Below, piece by piece: positions 32,687 to 44,253 of a DNA stretch of 64,000 nt. Origin of the DNA: Notolepis coatsorum. Its lineage: Eukaryota; Chordata; Actinopteri; Aulopiformes; Paralepididae. The stretch lies in NCBI GenBank assembly GCA_963971535.1, contig OZ020591.1:18400823-18464822 (forward strand). Reading direction: 5' to 3'. The position numbers and the translations under genes are program-made. The notes beneath the pieces are model-generated. The model was not told the origin of the DNA and searched no databases. It saw only the letters and a program-made list of their open reading frames with translations. The number at the start of each line of letters is the position of its first letter. Positions within the stretch are counted from its first letter, which is position 1.

Positions 32687-33680
32687 TCCACAAGGAAGCA
32701 TACTAGGACCGCTACTATTCATAATTTATGCAAATGACATGTCGTCAGCTTGTGACTGCAACTTGTTCCTGTTTGCGGACGACTCAGCCCTGCTGGTCTC
32801 TGACAAGAACAAGTTACAGGTTGAAAAAGCCCTCAGCTCAGAACTAGGCAAAATCTGCATATGGCTCACCGACAACAAACTATCATTACACATGGGCAAA
32901 ACAGAGTCCATTCTCTTCGGTTCAAATAACAAACTCAGCAAGACCGACGGCTTCTCGGTTACAGTGGGTGACAATATTGTCACAAGGAAAGATGAAATTA
33001 CCTACCTGGGTTCCATCCTAGAGGCTAATCTTTCCTGTGACAAAATGGCATCCAATGTAATAAAAAAAGTCAACCAACGAACTCGATTCTTGTACCGGAT
33101 CTCCTCTCTGGTAAACAAGAATACCCTGAAGACTAACAGGAGCACTCATTCAAGGGTACTACGACTATGCTTCCACCTCATGGTACCAAATCACCTCAAA
33201 AGGCACTAAAAACAAGATTACAAACATCACAAAACAAACTGGTCAGACTACTGCTTAACCTGACTCCTAGAACCCACCTCACCCCTGCCCACTTTGTCGT
33301 CTACTCTAAGCCATCCTAGGTTGTCAGAGTACAGCAACTTGCAATGGGCCTGGTCTACAAGATACACTACACGACCAAGGTACCCATGTACATGTCAAAA
33401 TGCACCTACCCGTCTATTAATCAGAGTTTCCAACGCCCGGCATTGTACTCTTAAACAGTACTGTATATTTGTAGATCTGGTATGTCATAAATGTCTGGAT
33501 GCAACAGTACTGTCTATCTGTATGTCATAAATGTCATTATGAATTGAAAATGGGGGACCCTGATGTAAACAAGACGAAAGGCTTTCTCTGGTCTGCATCC
33601 CCTTAACAATTGTGTGTATTGAGCCGTACTGTAATTGTACCCATTCTGCAATCTGTTAATACAATTTTCAATCAATCAAT
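32687..33680 (+). pseudogene. LINE-Q copy 7: reverse transcriptase with internal damage, 3' UTR and tail
   Basis: Opens in RT block B (VPQGSILGPLLFIIYANDM) and includes the catalytic LFLFADDSALLV (FADD variant) and KTESILFGS, then thumb-like TYLGSILEANLS. The frame breaks near 33130, and the sequence jumps from 'YPSINQSFQ'-type codons (about 33420) straight into the family 3' UTR, so the C-terminal codons are deleted. It ends in CAAT repeats. This is the only LINE-Q copy here with an RT core. Confidence 0.8.
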
Positions 33681-33689
33681 GGGTGCACG

Positions 33690-34541
33690 AAGCTATCATT
33701 TCAATCTATAGTCCTATGTACTGTACATAGCTATTTAATCAGTGATTAGCCTCGCCCTCTAGCTGCATCTTGTGATCAGTGTGGCTGCGGATACCGCCTG
33801 CATCTCAATCCGTTGTACAGTGACAAATTCAGCTTTCCTTAGCTCCAGCTGGTTGTTGATTGCTTTCAGGGCCTTGACTCTGCCATCTAGGTCCCCCTTT
33901 TCTGTCGAGGGGATCCATCTCTCACACGTTGACATGACTCTGAGGGCCTCCCCTATCCGCTTCTCCAAGAGAGCCAGGTGCACCTCGTAGCCCTCCAGGT
34001 TGGCACTTTGAACAGGTAAGCTCTCCGCTTGCTCACATGTCTTTTCTGCTTCCAGGACTGCATCTGTGAGCTCACTTTGGCCATACCTGGCTGGACCACA
34101 GGTTATCTTGGACAATGTCTCTTATCTCTTCAAATGTAGCTTGAGTTCCTTTGGCAGCCCTCTCAATGTCGCCCTCTTGTGGCTCTGTGAGAACTGCTCC
34201 TTCCTCTTCCTTCATGTCAGCCAGCAGTCCAATTCTGTAGTCATCATTGGTTGCAAAAACCTCTCTTAAGCAGTCAGAGAGTTTGGTGAACTCCCCCTTT
34301 AACTCTGCTTCAACCATGCTGCTTGCCCCTCTGATGATGAAGTTGGCCTGTCTGGTGAAGCTGTTTCTTGCAGTGGTTCTCTCTCTTTTGAGCTGCTGAA
34401 CCTTCTTCCCCAGAACCTCTTCTGCCATCTTGACCTCTGGGACATGCACAGCTTCTCCCTCTGCATCAACAACTTTTCTCTGGCCGTCTGAAGCCCTTTA
34501 TCCTCAGATCCAGGCTGCTCCTCATGGTTTTCAACTGTCAA
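33690..34541 (-). pseudogene. BEL/Pao element N-terminal Gag region, inverted and frameshifted
   Basis: Three overlapping minus-strand frames (34541-34299, 34449-34072, 34115-33759) join a helical, charged region. Recognisable parts are TTARNSFTRQANFIIRGA, MVEAELKGEFTKLSD, and NLEGYEVHLALLEKRI, which precede the gag domain in a fish BEL/Pao lineage. Two changes of frame make it non-functional. It points away from the gag piece at 35725, so the element has been rearranged. Assignment is from family memory, moderately sure. Confidence 0.55.
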
Positions 34542-35724
34542 GTTATGTGGTTTTTCCCCCCTTTGGTACCAGTGCTGCCCAAACTTGAAAAACGGCTTGA
34601 AACGTCAACAGAGGACGCTGGGACAACTCGACTCCAATTTTGCAGATTTGAATGACTTCTCATGGTCCAACACATCATCATTCCAAACATGTTGTAGTCA
34701 TTGAAATCATGTTGAAGGTAGCATCATTGAATGTAGCATCATCAAAAGTAGCATCATCGAGAGTAGGTTGAAAACCTTTAAAAAAAAACACAACAATTAG
34801 CCACTCCACAAATAACAAGTTCATGCCAAATAATCAAATACACTTCCTTCAATTTGTAGTATTTTCAGTATATGATTATTTTTCCTTCCAAACACATTTA
34901 ATATTTTTTAGGCTATTTTACAGGCCAAATCAATTTGTTTGCATTTCAATTTAACCAAATTAATTTACCAACCTTCCAAATACATTTTACTTTAAATTTA
35001 AACAGACCAAATCAATTATGTTTGAATTTCATTTAACCAAACAATTGTTACTTGATCACAATGGACCAGATCCAACCCAAAGTACACAAAACAACTTGCC
35101 AAGTGGCATCCCCTCCTATCTAGTTACACCCAAACATTCATTAATTGGAATGATTCCCACAAAATTGCCACCAACCCAGCCCTCCACGGGTACAAATTAT
35201 AGTGATTTAAATGGACAATTACACAACTACAAACATACATACCAACATACCTTCCCCTGCACAATTTTTTTTTCTCTCTGCCTCTCCACTCCAAGATGGC
35301 ATTCACACCTGAATTGCATTGCTGCTCATTACCCCCTGCAGCAATCAACTCCCATCACAGCAGCTCAGGGTTGGCGGCCATCTTGTCATAAATCATACCC
35401 CTTAAAATGTATTAGGAAAAATTAACCCTTCCCACATTGTATATATAAATAATATACAATATAAAACAAACATAAATGTAGACATTGTCTTAACACTGCA
35501 TATGTTGGAGGCACAAGGCCAAAGCAAAGGCAACCTGATGGAGCCAAATACCTCCAGAAGCCCTCAGCACTCGCACGGCCCCAGACTATGATCTCAAATG
35601 CTACAGAGTACCCAGCGCTCACACAGAGACAGAGCACGGTCCCAAAGGCTACAGGGCCTCCATTATCTTTGTATAGAGACATATACAATCTGTTTCCAGG
35701 AACAACAGCAGTGAACAGAACAAC
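34542..35724. other. Non-coding gap between two BEL/Pao pieces
   Basis: Could hold LTR or leader sequence of the rearranged BEL/Pao element, but I found no paired LTR. A short tandem 'gtagcatcat' run lies at 34713-34760, and a 'accaaatcaatt' motif recurs between 34925 and 35015. Confidence 0.35.
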
Positions 35725-36870
35725 ATGATGTCTATTATGCAAAAACAAAACGACATCACTTCCATGTTGGTGCATCAGCAATGCATTGCTTCACTGCCTA
35801 AAAGAGACATCCAACCATTTGAAGGTGACCCTCTGCAGTACCATGGCTTTATGCAGTCCTTTGAACAGACCATAGAAAGGAGGACTGACAATGTTGTTGA
35901 TTGCCTGCACTATTTTGAGCAATGCACCAGGGGGCAGCCTAAACAACTAGTCAGAAGTTGTCAACACATGACTGATGGCACTGGAAATGCTACGGCGAAG
36001 GCTTTACTCCAGGAACACTTTGGAAATGAGCACGTCATAGCATCCGCTTACATGGACAAAATCTTTGCATGGCCAGCTATTAAGTCAGAGGATGGGAAAG
36101 CCTTACAAGCATACAGCCTATTTTTACGCGGATGCTGCAATGCCATGAAAAACGTGTATAACCTATGTGACCTGAACACATCTGCAAACATGCTTGCTGT
36201 CATCAAGAAGTTGCCCTACAAGCTGAGGGACAAGTGGCGAACAGAAGCATGTAACATCCAGGAAAGACATGGCAAACGTGTTATGTTTACTGATATTGTG
36301 ACTTTTGTTGAGCGTGAAGTGAAAATCGCTACAGACCCTGTATTTGGAGACATACAAGATGCTCCAATGATGGGGGATTTCAGGGAAAGTGGCAAAGCTA
36401 GACCTGTGCCTCGACTTCAGGCTAGAGGGAGTAGTTTTGCCACAACGTTCCCCACAATTGAAAGAGATGCTCATTGGGAAAACAGAATTAAGGAAGGATA
36501 TGAGGAGGCTTGCCTTTTCTGCAAAAAGGGTGGACACACACTGGAGTCGTGTACTCTATTGGAGAGGAGAGCTCACAGCGAGAAGATGGAGTTCCTGAAG
36601 GAGAATGGAGTTTGCTTTGGATGCTTGTGCACTGGGCACATCAGCAGAGAGTGCAGGGAACGTCTGTCTTGCAGGACATGTGGCTCACGACACCCCAGCT
36701 TGCTTCACTTCCACTCTAAGGAGAATGGAGATGCAGAGAAAGGCAGGAGCAACTCAGACAGAGCAGTGGACAGAACTCTAGTCGAAATCCATACCAGTGG
36801 CCTTACTGGGGCCGGTGATCAAGATTGCAAGCTTGCCATCGTACCAGTTAAAGTTAAATCAAGCAAAGGT
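35725..36870 (+). pseudogene. BEL/Pao gag fragment with zinc knuckles
   Basis: About 380 codons open with IQPFEGDPLQYHGFMQSFE (DUF1759-type gag core, near residue 30), then LRDKWRTEA, and end with three CCHC-like knuckles (CLFCKKGGHTLESC, CFGCLCTGHISREC, CRTCGSRHPSLLH). Reading continues to VPVKVKSSKG, just before the expected aspartic protease, then runs into an antisense LINE. Protease, RT and integrase are absent. It differs clearly from the BEL/Pao element at 48877. Confidence 0.8.
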
Positions 36871-37827
36871 CAGGTGAATGTCCAGCAGCACAACTTCAAC
36901 TTTATCAACCAGGTCTGTCCTGACAGTAAAATTAATATCATTTCTCACAAAAGCACAGACCCCCCCTCCGTTACGACTGCGATCCTTTCTGACTACAGAG
37001 TAATTGGGTTTTTCCATTTCTTAATCACGGATACTGGGATCAAGCCAGGTCTCTGTAAAACAAATAACTCCCACCTTTGTTTTATAAGCCAGCAGACGAA
37101 TCTCATCGATCTTTGGTGGTAAGCTCCTCACATTCAGGTGCATGAAGTGAAGTCCTTTCGGCCTGAAGACTTCTTCTTGGCTCGAGTTGCTGCTGTAGCC
37201 TGGACTAGGCCTGGTGGTGGAGCTGCTGTAGCCTGGACTAGGCCTGGTGGTGGAGCTGCTGTAGCCTGGACTAGGCCTAGTGGTGGAGCTGCTGCTGTAG
37301 CCTGGACTAGGCCTAGTGGTGGAGCTGCTGCTGTAGCCTGGACTAGGCCTGGTGGTGGAGCTGCTGCTGTAGCCTGGACTAGGCCTGGTGGTGGAGCTGC
37401 TGCTGTAGCCTGGACTAGGCCTGGTGGTGCAGCTGCTGTAGCCTGGACTAGGCCTGGTGGTGGAGCTGCTGCTGTAGCCTGGACTAGGCCTGGTGGTGGA
37501 GCTGCTGCTGTAGCCTGGACTAGGCCTGGTGGTGGAGCTGCTGCTGTAGCCTGGACTAGGCCTGGTGGTGGAGCTGCTGCTGTAGCCTGGACTAGGCCTG
37601 GTGGTGGAGCTGCTGCTGTAGCCTGGACTAGGCCTGGTGGTGGAGCTGCTGCTGTAGCCTGGACTAGGCCTGGTGGTGGAGCTGCTGCTGTAGCCTGGAC
37701 TAGGCCTGGTGGTGGAGCTGTAGCCTGGACTAGGCCTGGTGGTGGAGCTGCTGCTGTAGCCTGGACTAGGCCTGGTGGTGGAGCTGTAGCCTAGACTAGG
37801 CCTGGTGGTGGAGCTGGACATGGTCAG
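36863..37827 (-). pseudogene. LINE 5' segment: apurinic endonuclease start with coding minisatellite, inverted
   Basis: Minus-strand frame with a repeated SSTTRPSPGYS segment, then the endonuclease opening FMHLNVRSLPPKIDEIR and VICFTETWLDPSI. After a stop, more endonuclease-like codons follow (NGGGVCAFVRNDINF). The segment ends at the join with the BEL/Pao gag. Directly beyond 37827 a LINE-Q 3' end runs in the opposite direction. That arrangement fits twin priming, or two unrelated LINE pieces. Confidence 0.65.
37180..37812. repeat. 36/33-bp minisatellite, about 18 units, within a LINE frame
   Basis: Units 'tagcctggactaggcctggt' + 'ggtggagctgctgctg' of 30, 33 or 36 bases, always a multiple of three. 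The minus strand reads SSSTTRPSPGYS repeats that stay open and join the endonuclease codons. Confidence 0.92.
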
Positions 37828-38457
37828 ATCATGTTAAACCCAGATTCGGCTCAAACAAGGGACTAAACACGTTTCGCAATTATGCCACATCAATGTGGAA
37901 CGCCCTACCCAAAGCTGTAAAGGAATGTGAATCACTACCCACTTTCAAAAACACTCTCAAAGAACACCTACAGGAAACTGCTATTCGAAACTGGCCCCTG
38001 TAAATGTCCTAACACAACCCCCTCCAATGTACAGTAAATTACCAATGTACAGTTTTGCTTGTACAGTTGTACAGTGTTCCCCACCCACCCCTCCTACCCA
38101 ACCCCCCCCCCCCCCCCCCCCCCCACCCACCCAACCACCTCCAATGTACAGTCCCCCCCCCCACCCAACCTCCTCCAATGTACAGTTTCTACGTCAAATG
38201 TATATACTCTCTTTTCTGGACTTTTTTCGTATCACAAACAGTACTGTATTTGCAAATCTGGTATGTCATAAATGTATAGATGTAGCAGTACTGTCTATCT
38301 GTATGTCATGTATGTCATATATGTTACGATTAATTGAAAATGGGGGACCCTGATGTAAACAAGACGAAAGTCTTTCTCTGGTCTGCATCCCCTTAACAAT
38401 TGTATGTTTTGAGCTGTACTGTACTGTACCCATTCTGCAATCTGTTAATAAAGTTTT

Positions 38458-38533
<76 letters not shown>
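37828..38533 (+). mobile_element. LINE-Q copy 8 (best C-terminal codons and 3' UTR, long CAAT tail)
   Basis: Codons DHVKPRFGSNKGLNTF, YATSMWNALPKAVKECESLP and FKNTLKEHLQ reach a stop at about 38002. The 3' UTR has a poly(C) block and ends with (CAAT)n of about 18 units, the longest tail here. It serves as the reference for the truncated copies. Confidence 0.9.
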
Positions 38534-40533
38534 GATGAGAGTGCTGTGGGAGATGTCTGCAGAGGGATGTGGATTCTGCACCCAGAACGGAGGAGTCATA
38601 GCGTCATTCTACAAGGGTGGAAATGTGGCATGCAAGGTTGTTCGCCATGACTGTAATTCCCTTATGATTGGGATGAAGCCATCTATCAGCACTGTAGATA
38701 CGGTTAAAAGACTCAGAGCTCCCTCTGAGGCTGGGAATTAGACCAGAAAGAATGCAAACCTTGCCAAGATTTACAATTGTTGCTACTCGGTGTTCAGTAC
38801 AGTGTTCAGTTTAAGTTTTGGTTCCTACCAGTTTTTGGTTCCTACCTAAATGCTGCAGTTTAATGGCGGAACGAATGGTTGAAGCCCACAGTGTCCGGGG
38901 ACGTTTTATGCCGACGCACACGCGTCAAAATCTCCGCGGATTTAAGACATCGTTTCACTTCTTCTTGTAAAGAGATAGTTTCAGTCACAGTCTTCTTGTA
39001 AAGAGATAGCTTCAGTCACAGTCTTCTTGTAAAGAGTTCATAACGTCAAGAAGATGATCCAGTCTCCACAATTTCCTCTCTTATTGCAGCAGCAGTAAGG
39101 TAGGTGTTGGTGTTGTGGTTGTTAGCTATGTGTAGGCCCAAGCCATGTAGCTAAAGTGCTAACTAAATGTTTGCTAAGTGAGTTATTATTACAGAAGGAC
39201 TTACTGTGTTTTGTAGGTTAAGTTAATTTGTTTAACAATATTGCAAACGACATGTGACACTAAGACACAAGTAGAAATAAGATGGATGTATGTTGTTAAT
39301 GTTTGATCTGTGATTTATTGTATTTCAATGTATGTGTTTCACAGTTCTCATCGTCCGGATTTGAAAGAAATCCCACCAGTACTATAAATAACGTGTTGCT
39401 GTCATCAGTGCATAAGAGGGAATTACACTAGGACTGCATAGTCTTTGGTGAGTTTGTCTCGCGATTATGGTGACCAGATCCCAATAAACCAAATGTGGGA
39501 CAAAGGGTATGTTTGTGAGGGACAATGTGGGACATTGTTTACATTCACTCATACATTCTCTTTTTTTTTTAGCTACTGTCTACATTGTTTATAGTCCTGT
39601 ATACTGTCCATTATGTTACTTTATGTTTATAGTGTACTATGTTACTTTATGTTTATAGTGTACTATATATGTTACTTTGTTTATATTAGATCTTGTTCTT
39701 TATATACACTGACTGTGGGAAGGAGGAAATGCAATAACATTTCTCTGTATATCTTGCACATTACGAGAGGTGACAATAAAGCTGACTTTGACTTTTGACT
39801 AACAAAAGTAACTCACCAAAACAACTCGCAAGTCCAGGGATTCACACTGGCACTGCAGTGATGAGAGCAGGAACAGTAATGGCACAATAATAAAGTACAG
39901 AATACAATTATCTTCCACCTGCACTGATTTGTGCGGGGGGTGGTTACCGGTTACGTGAACGGCTACTCGCATCTTATTTATTGTTATCATTCGTTTTCAA
40001 TCTAAACCCTTTGGGATTGCGTTCCCATTTTCAAACTTGGATCAAGCGCTATTCTCTCGTGCTGAGCAGCGGAGATACTGTAACAGCAACGCGTGGAACT
40101 GATCTGATCCATAGCGCGTGTGTATCCCTTGCCTAGTTGCCTGGGTTCGTTCGCCAGGCTTGTAAAACGGATCCTCCACGCGCAACAGCATTGGGACTTG
40201 TTGTCATGTCGCCTGGATGCCCAGGATGCGGTGTCACTCGCGGTCACTCAGATACTAGTAACGTTACGCGACGCATAGAGGTTCTTCACATTGGCTGGGG
40301 GGGGGGGGTGTTAGCGCGGATGACAACCAATCATGCGGGACATGGTCTCAATCTGCATGACGCGTGAAAAGAGACAGAAATTCTGTACAATCACGCGCAA
40401 TGCGTGACGTCTGGTCTGCATCTGACGTCATTTACTCCCACATGCACAATGACTGCATGTGCAGACGGATAGCGCTCCACAATAGTTGGAATATGTTTAA
40501 TTATATCAAGGACCCGGTAAAAACCATTATTAG
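38534..40533. other. Mostly unassigned 2-kb stretch
   Basis: Contains three direct repeats of about 29 bp ('ttcttgtaaagagatag' words, 38961-39030). A repeat-like 3' end at about 39540-39800 closes with 'gaggtgacaataaagctgac', as in several fish LINE/SINE tails. The rest shows no gene. A frame at 38534-38741 has no recognised domain. Confidence 0.4.
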
Positions 40534-41578
40534 CATGCCTTGATGATGTTAAGGCATGGCTGGCATCAAATTGTCTGTCTCAATGACAGTAAAACAGAGG
40601 TCATGGTGTTTGGTCCCAGCAATGGGCATGTGTCTCCTCCCGATGACTTGGGCCCCCTTGGGCTTTTTGTGAAGCCAACTGTCACCAACCTAGGGGTGAA
40701 GTTTGATTGTGACCTAAAATTGGACAAGCAGATCAACGCTGTGGTGGGAAAGAGTTTTTTTCCAACTCGGGAGGCTGTCCAATGTCAAACCTTTTTTATC
40801 CCGTTCTGTTTTTGAGACTGATGTAAACAAGACAAACGTCTTTCTCTGGTCTGCATCCCCTTAACAATTGTGTGTATTGAGCCGTATTGTATTGTACCCA
40901 TTCTGCAATCTGTTAAATAAAGTTTTCATTCATTCATTCATCCATGCTTTTATGACCTCTCGCCTTGATTACTGCAATGCCCTATACGTTGGCGTCAGTC
41001 AGGCCTCCCTCTCTCGTTTGCAGCTGGTTAAGAACGCCGCTGCCCGTCTGCTGACGGGAACACGAAAGCGGGAGCACATTTCCCCTGTGCTGGCTGCCCT
41101 CCACTGGCTTCCTGTGCGTTTTAGAATAGATTTTAAGGTTTTACTGTTTGCTTTTAAATGTTTGAACGGCTTGGCACCAGGGTACCTCTCGGACCTGCTG
41201 GAACCCTATGTTCCCCCAAGGTCCTTCAGGTCCTCTGACCAGCTCCTCTTGGCCGTTCCAAACTCCAGGCTGAAGCTTAGGGGGGACCGTGCTTTCGCTG
41301 TGGCAGCCCCAAAGCTCTGGAATGAGCTGCCACTGCATGTTAGGCAGGCCCCCACTCTGCAGGTGTTCAAATCACGCCTCAAGACACATCTATTTGCTCT
41401 GGCTTTCGGTTTTTAAACAGTTTTGAGACCTGCCTTTTTATGTGACACATTGTACTGTTTTTATTGTGTTTTTATTAAAAATGTTTATGTTGTATGTTTT
41501 ATCTTATGTTGTGGACTTGTACAGCACTTTAGTCAACTTTGTTGTTTTTAAATGTGCTTTATAAATAAAGTGGATTGG
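40534..41578 (+). pseudogene. L2-like LINE polymerase 3' half, split by LINE-Q
   Basis: First part (40534-40815): DDVKAWLASN, KTEVMVFGPS, VTNLGVKFDCDLKLDKQI. Second part (40946-41416): MTSRLDYCNALYVGVS, LQLVKNAAARLLTGTRKREH, ALHWLPVRFRIDFKVLLFAF, SFRSSDQLLLAVPNSRLK and LWNELPLHVRQAPTLQVFKS to a stop at 41416. The 3' UTR ends 'taaataaagtggattggatt'. The central intervening codons are preserved on both sides of the LINE-Q tail. There is a frame error near 40580. The clade is L2/Rex-like. Confidence 0.85.
40821..40941 (+). mobile_element. LINE-Q copy 9, 3' UTR and CATT tail
   Basis: A 120-bp 5'-truncated tail inserted into the pol codons of the L2-like LINE. Confidence 0.85.
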
Positions 41579-41743
41579 ATTACATTACAGTGAAATGCTT
41601 GGTTCTTTCACTGCCCAGCCCAGTCCAGCCCAACCCAGTCCAACCTAGACCAGCCCAACTTTCCCTGCCCAACCCACTCCAGCCCAGCATCTTTCACTGC
41701 CCAGTTCAGCCCAACCCAGTCCAGAATAGTTCCCTCTTTCATG
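41579..41743. repeat. Degenerate 'cccagcccaacccagt' simple repeat
   Basis: C-rich 5- and 10-base words preceded by 'acagtgaaatgcttggttct', shared with 955-985. Confidence 0.6.
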
Positions 41744-42497
41744 TTAACCCTTTCTCTGCCACGCTTATATCCATCTTTATACCGTCCTCTGCCAGCTCTA
41801 TTTGTCTAGAGATATTCCCCTTCTTTGCAGGGCTATAACTTTTTAAATTGTATTGCTAAATTGACATTACTATGGCCCATTCAACGTCAAGTATCTATCG
41901 TTTAGGATGTAGCAACGTTCTACTTTTTCATTCACGTATTCATACTAAAATACGGTCAAGTTTATAAGGTTTATAAGTCCGTGGCCGACGTTAAATCATT
42001 TATTTAGTATGGGTGATATGTTGATCAGAGCAGTGTGTATGTTTAATAATAATCAAACACGCTGAAACTCACCGCAGCTTCCTCTGACCGTTGGGTGATC
42101 AGCGTGGAGCAGAAATATCGCTATTATGGGATGTTGTTATATGCGATCCATTTCCAGGTTGTATAATGCTATATACGTCCAAATCATGTTGTTTATCGAG
42201 TTATTGGCAACGGATCGCTATCCAGTGTGTTGAGCTGGAGTCCCGCTAGCGATAGCGAGTGGCCGGACAAAATATGGGTGAGCACCACTTCCGGCGTGTC
42301 ACTTCCGGTTTGGCGGTCTTGAACTGTTGGAGAGTTGAGACGAGATCAACAGCAAGTCTCAAGTCTCCGTGGGTGAAATATGATTGCCATGACAGATTTT
42401 TTAAATATTGATCTCAAAGACGCTGTAAGACGTCATTGGCAGATTACGCATGGCGGAGAATGACGTGTTAAGTCGTCCGTGGCGATTAAAGGGTTAA
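41744..42497 (+). mobile_element. TTAA-M-related MITE, copy 5 (TTAACCCTTT ends)
   Basis: TTAA at 41744-41747 and 42494-42497; ends ttaaccctttctctgccacg and, inverted, ttaaccctttaatcgccacg. The TTAACCCTTT start is typical of piggyBac-type elements. It shares interior sequence with copies 3 and 4. Confidence 0.8.
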
Positions 42498-42507
42498 TAT
42501 GTGATAT

Positions 42508-43568
42508 TAGAGTTGTTCCGATACCGATACCAGTATCGGAAATGCCGCCGATACTGCCTAAAATGCTGGTATCGGTATCGGCGAGTACACGTAAATTCTA
42601 GCCTCCGATCCCATGATGTAATTTATCTCCTGCCGAGTCCTGCGGAGAGTGAGGATTATAAAATGAACATGTTTTAAAGTGTGATGCTGTGTCATTTTAA
42701 CAGCAGATACACTTTCCTAAATTCCATTGTCCCCGACAGTGCGGTGTGACGGGGAGCTCGGACGGGAATCGGGATGTGTTTGGCTGGTGTTATGATAGCA
42801 TTAGCTGGAAAGATAGCTAGTTGGACCAACATCCGCTTTAACGTTACATCAAATCAGATGATCGCCTGTCCTTTCTCCAGGACCTAACACTGTCCGTGAC
42901 CGTCTATCAACAATAATGCACCCACTGTGAATTGTATTTAAGTTAAGTAGCTACGGACTAGCGTTAGCTGACTATTACTAACGTTATCAAATGTCAATGC
43001 GGGAAGACGAGCTAGGTCAGTTAGCTTAGCTTGATAACGTTACCGTGTCTAAAGTTGGTGCTACTCATAATCCAGCAATAATGGCTGCAGACCTGCAAGC
43101 AAAGTACAGCAAGTGCCAAAGGATAAGAGTCTGAGGCGGAGTTTCAAAAGAGAATGTTGAATATTTATTTTGCATCAAAAATCACAACATGAACGTTCTA
43201 TCTGCCACTAGCTTACAGACTGAATAGGGTATATCTGCAGAGCCACTGAGTAGCGAGTGCAACACCGTTTAATGTCCGTGTGGATCATTGGAGTAGGGTA
43301 TATCTGCAGTGCTGCAGCCCATACTCATTGATTAATGATACTAATACAAATCTATACAATCACCTGTTGAATAAATACCATACGTTCTAGTTATTACTAA
43401 AAAAACAGTATAACAGTATCTTAAAAAAAAAGAAAAAGTATAATTTATATAATTTATTTTTATTTTTTTTATGCACTGGTATCGGATAAATATCGGTATC
43501 GGCCGATACCCAAAGCTTAGGTATCGGAATCGGATCGGAAAGGGAAAAATGGTATCGGAACATCTCTA
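42508..43568. mobile_element. hAT MITE (tagagttgttccgatacc ends)
   Basis: Inverted ends tagag(t/a)tgttccgatacc and a perfect 8-bp duplication tgtgatat (42500-42507 and 43569-43576), immediately beside the TTAA MITE. Interior non-coding. Confidence 0.88.
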
Positions 43569-43599
43569 TGTGATATCCTAATATTTTGAAGAGTAGAGT

Positions 43600-43750
43600 A
43601 ATATCGGTAGGCCGATAATATCGGACATCATTTCTATAGAAATGAAAAAAAAAAGAAAAGAGAAATTGAAAACCGATATTTTCCGATATCACATTTTAAT
43701 GCCGATATCGGCCGATAATATCGGTAGGCCGATAATATCGGACATCCCTA
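43600..43750. mobile_element. hAT MITE fragment (tagggatgtccgatatt end)
   Basis: Right end 'gataatatcggacatcccta'. The same 30 bases also occur at 43602, so the piece may be an internally deleted copy. Confidence 0.5.
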
Positions 43751-44061
43751 GTCGTGACTCATATCCGCTCCGCTCCACAGCACACAGCAGTAGCGTCTCA
43801 GTAGCAGCAGTAGCGTCTGGAACACGCACATTGAAACAGAGCAAGGATAGTGTGCTTATTTCGCCACCCAAAACAAATCCCTGCTGTTTTATTCCGCAAC
43901 GGGTCAAATGCATATAACATGCTTTGCAATCCTCGCCATTCCTTTATGACCACGTCGTGTTTAAGACCGGATTTAACGTTACGTTAGCATAAGCTAACAA
44001 CAAGCTAAAAGCCTAAAACCCTGTTCAGAGCGATAGAGAGAGACAGCAGAGGGGACTGGAA
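43751..44061. other. Unassigned spacer
   Basis: Short frames without domains. Includes 'cagcagtagcgtct' direct repeats at 43786-43818. Confidence 0.35.
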
Positions 44062-44132
44062 GCGTGTATGCTTTCTACAACGCAGTTTAGTTTCCGGGTT
44101 GCTCTGATTGGCCGCTGACCCTACGCTATTAC

Positions 44133-44227
44133 GCTGTTCTGCAAGGAAGTTACGGAGAGCTGTAGAGCGTCAGATAAGGGGGTTATCTGACGCTCTACAG
44201 CTCTCCGTAACTTCCTTGCAGAACAGC
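44133..44227. repeat. 45-bp-arm palindrome in the left arm
   Basis: 'ggaagttacggagagctgta' is mirrored around a G5 loop at 44178-44182. The right arm of the fold-back has only one copy of this sequence, so the palindrome arose after the arms formed. Confidence 0.85.
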
Positions 44228-44253
44228 TGTTCCGTATTTATAATATTGGAAAC

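Larger units (their letters stand above)
31549..32690 (-). repeat. Inverted duplicate of the zinc-finger gene 3' flank (26505-27600)
   Basis: Read on the minus strand it gives, in order, the 3' UTR start (tgaaaagaataaagagaac), 'cagtatattaaatagaaacc', the SINE-B copy and the start of the 38-bp repeat, as at 26505-27600. It lacks SINE-A. The similarity ends at 'ttttcaagt' (32686), where a LINE-Q reverse transcriptase begins. This is a truncated paralogous gene end about 5 kb away. Confidence 0.75.

Noticed and set aside
37021..37821. Long Ser/Thr/Pro-rich protein of 266 residues as a new host gene, and an Ala/Trp-rich frame on the other strand
   Set aside because: The minus-strand frame ends in LINE endonuclease codons and the repeat explains the rest. 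The + frame is its shadow.
38540..38741. Possible continuation of BEL/Pao pol after the LINE insertion
   Set aside because: The codons do not show a protease or RT motif; homology could not be supported.
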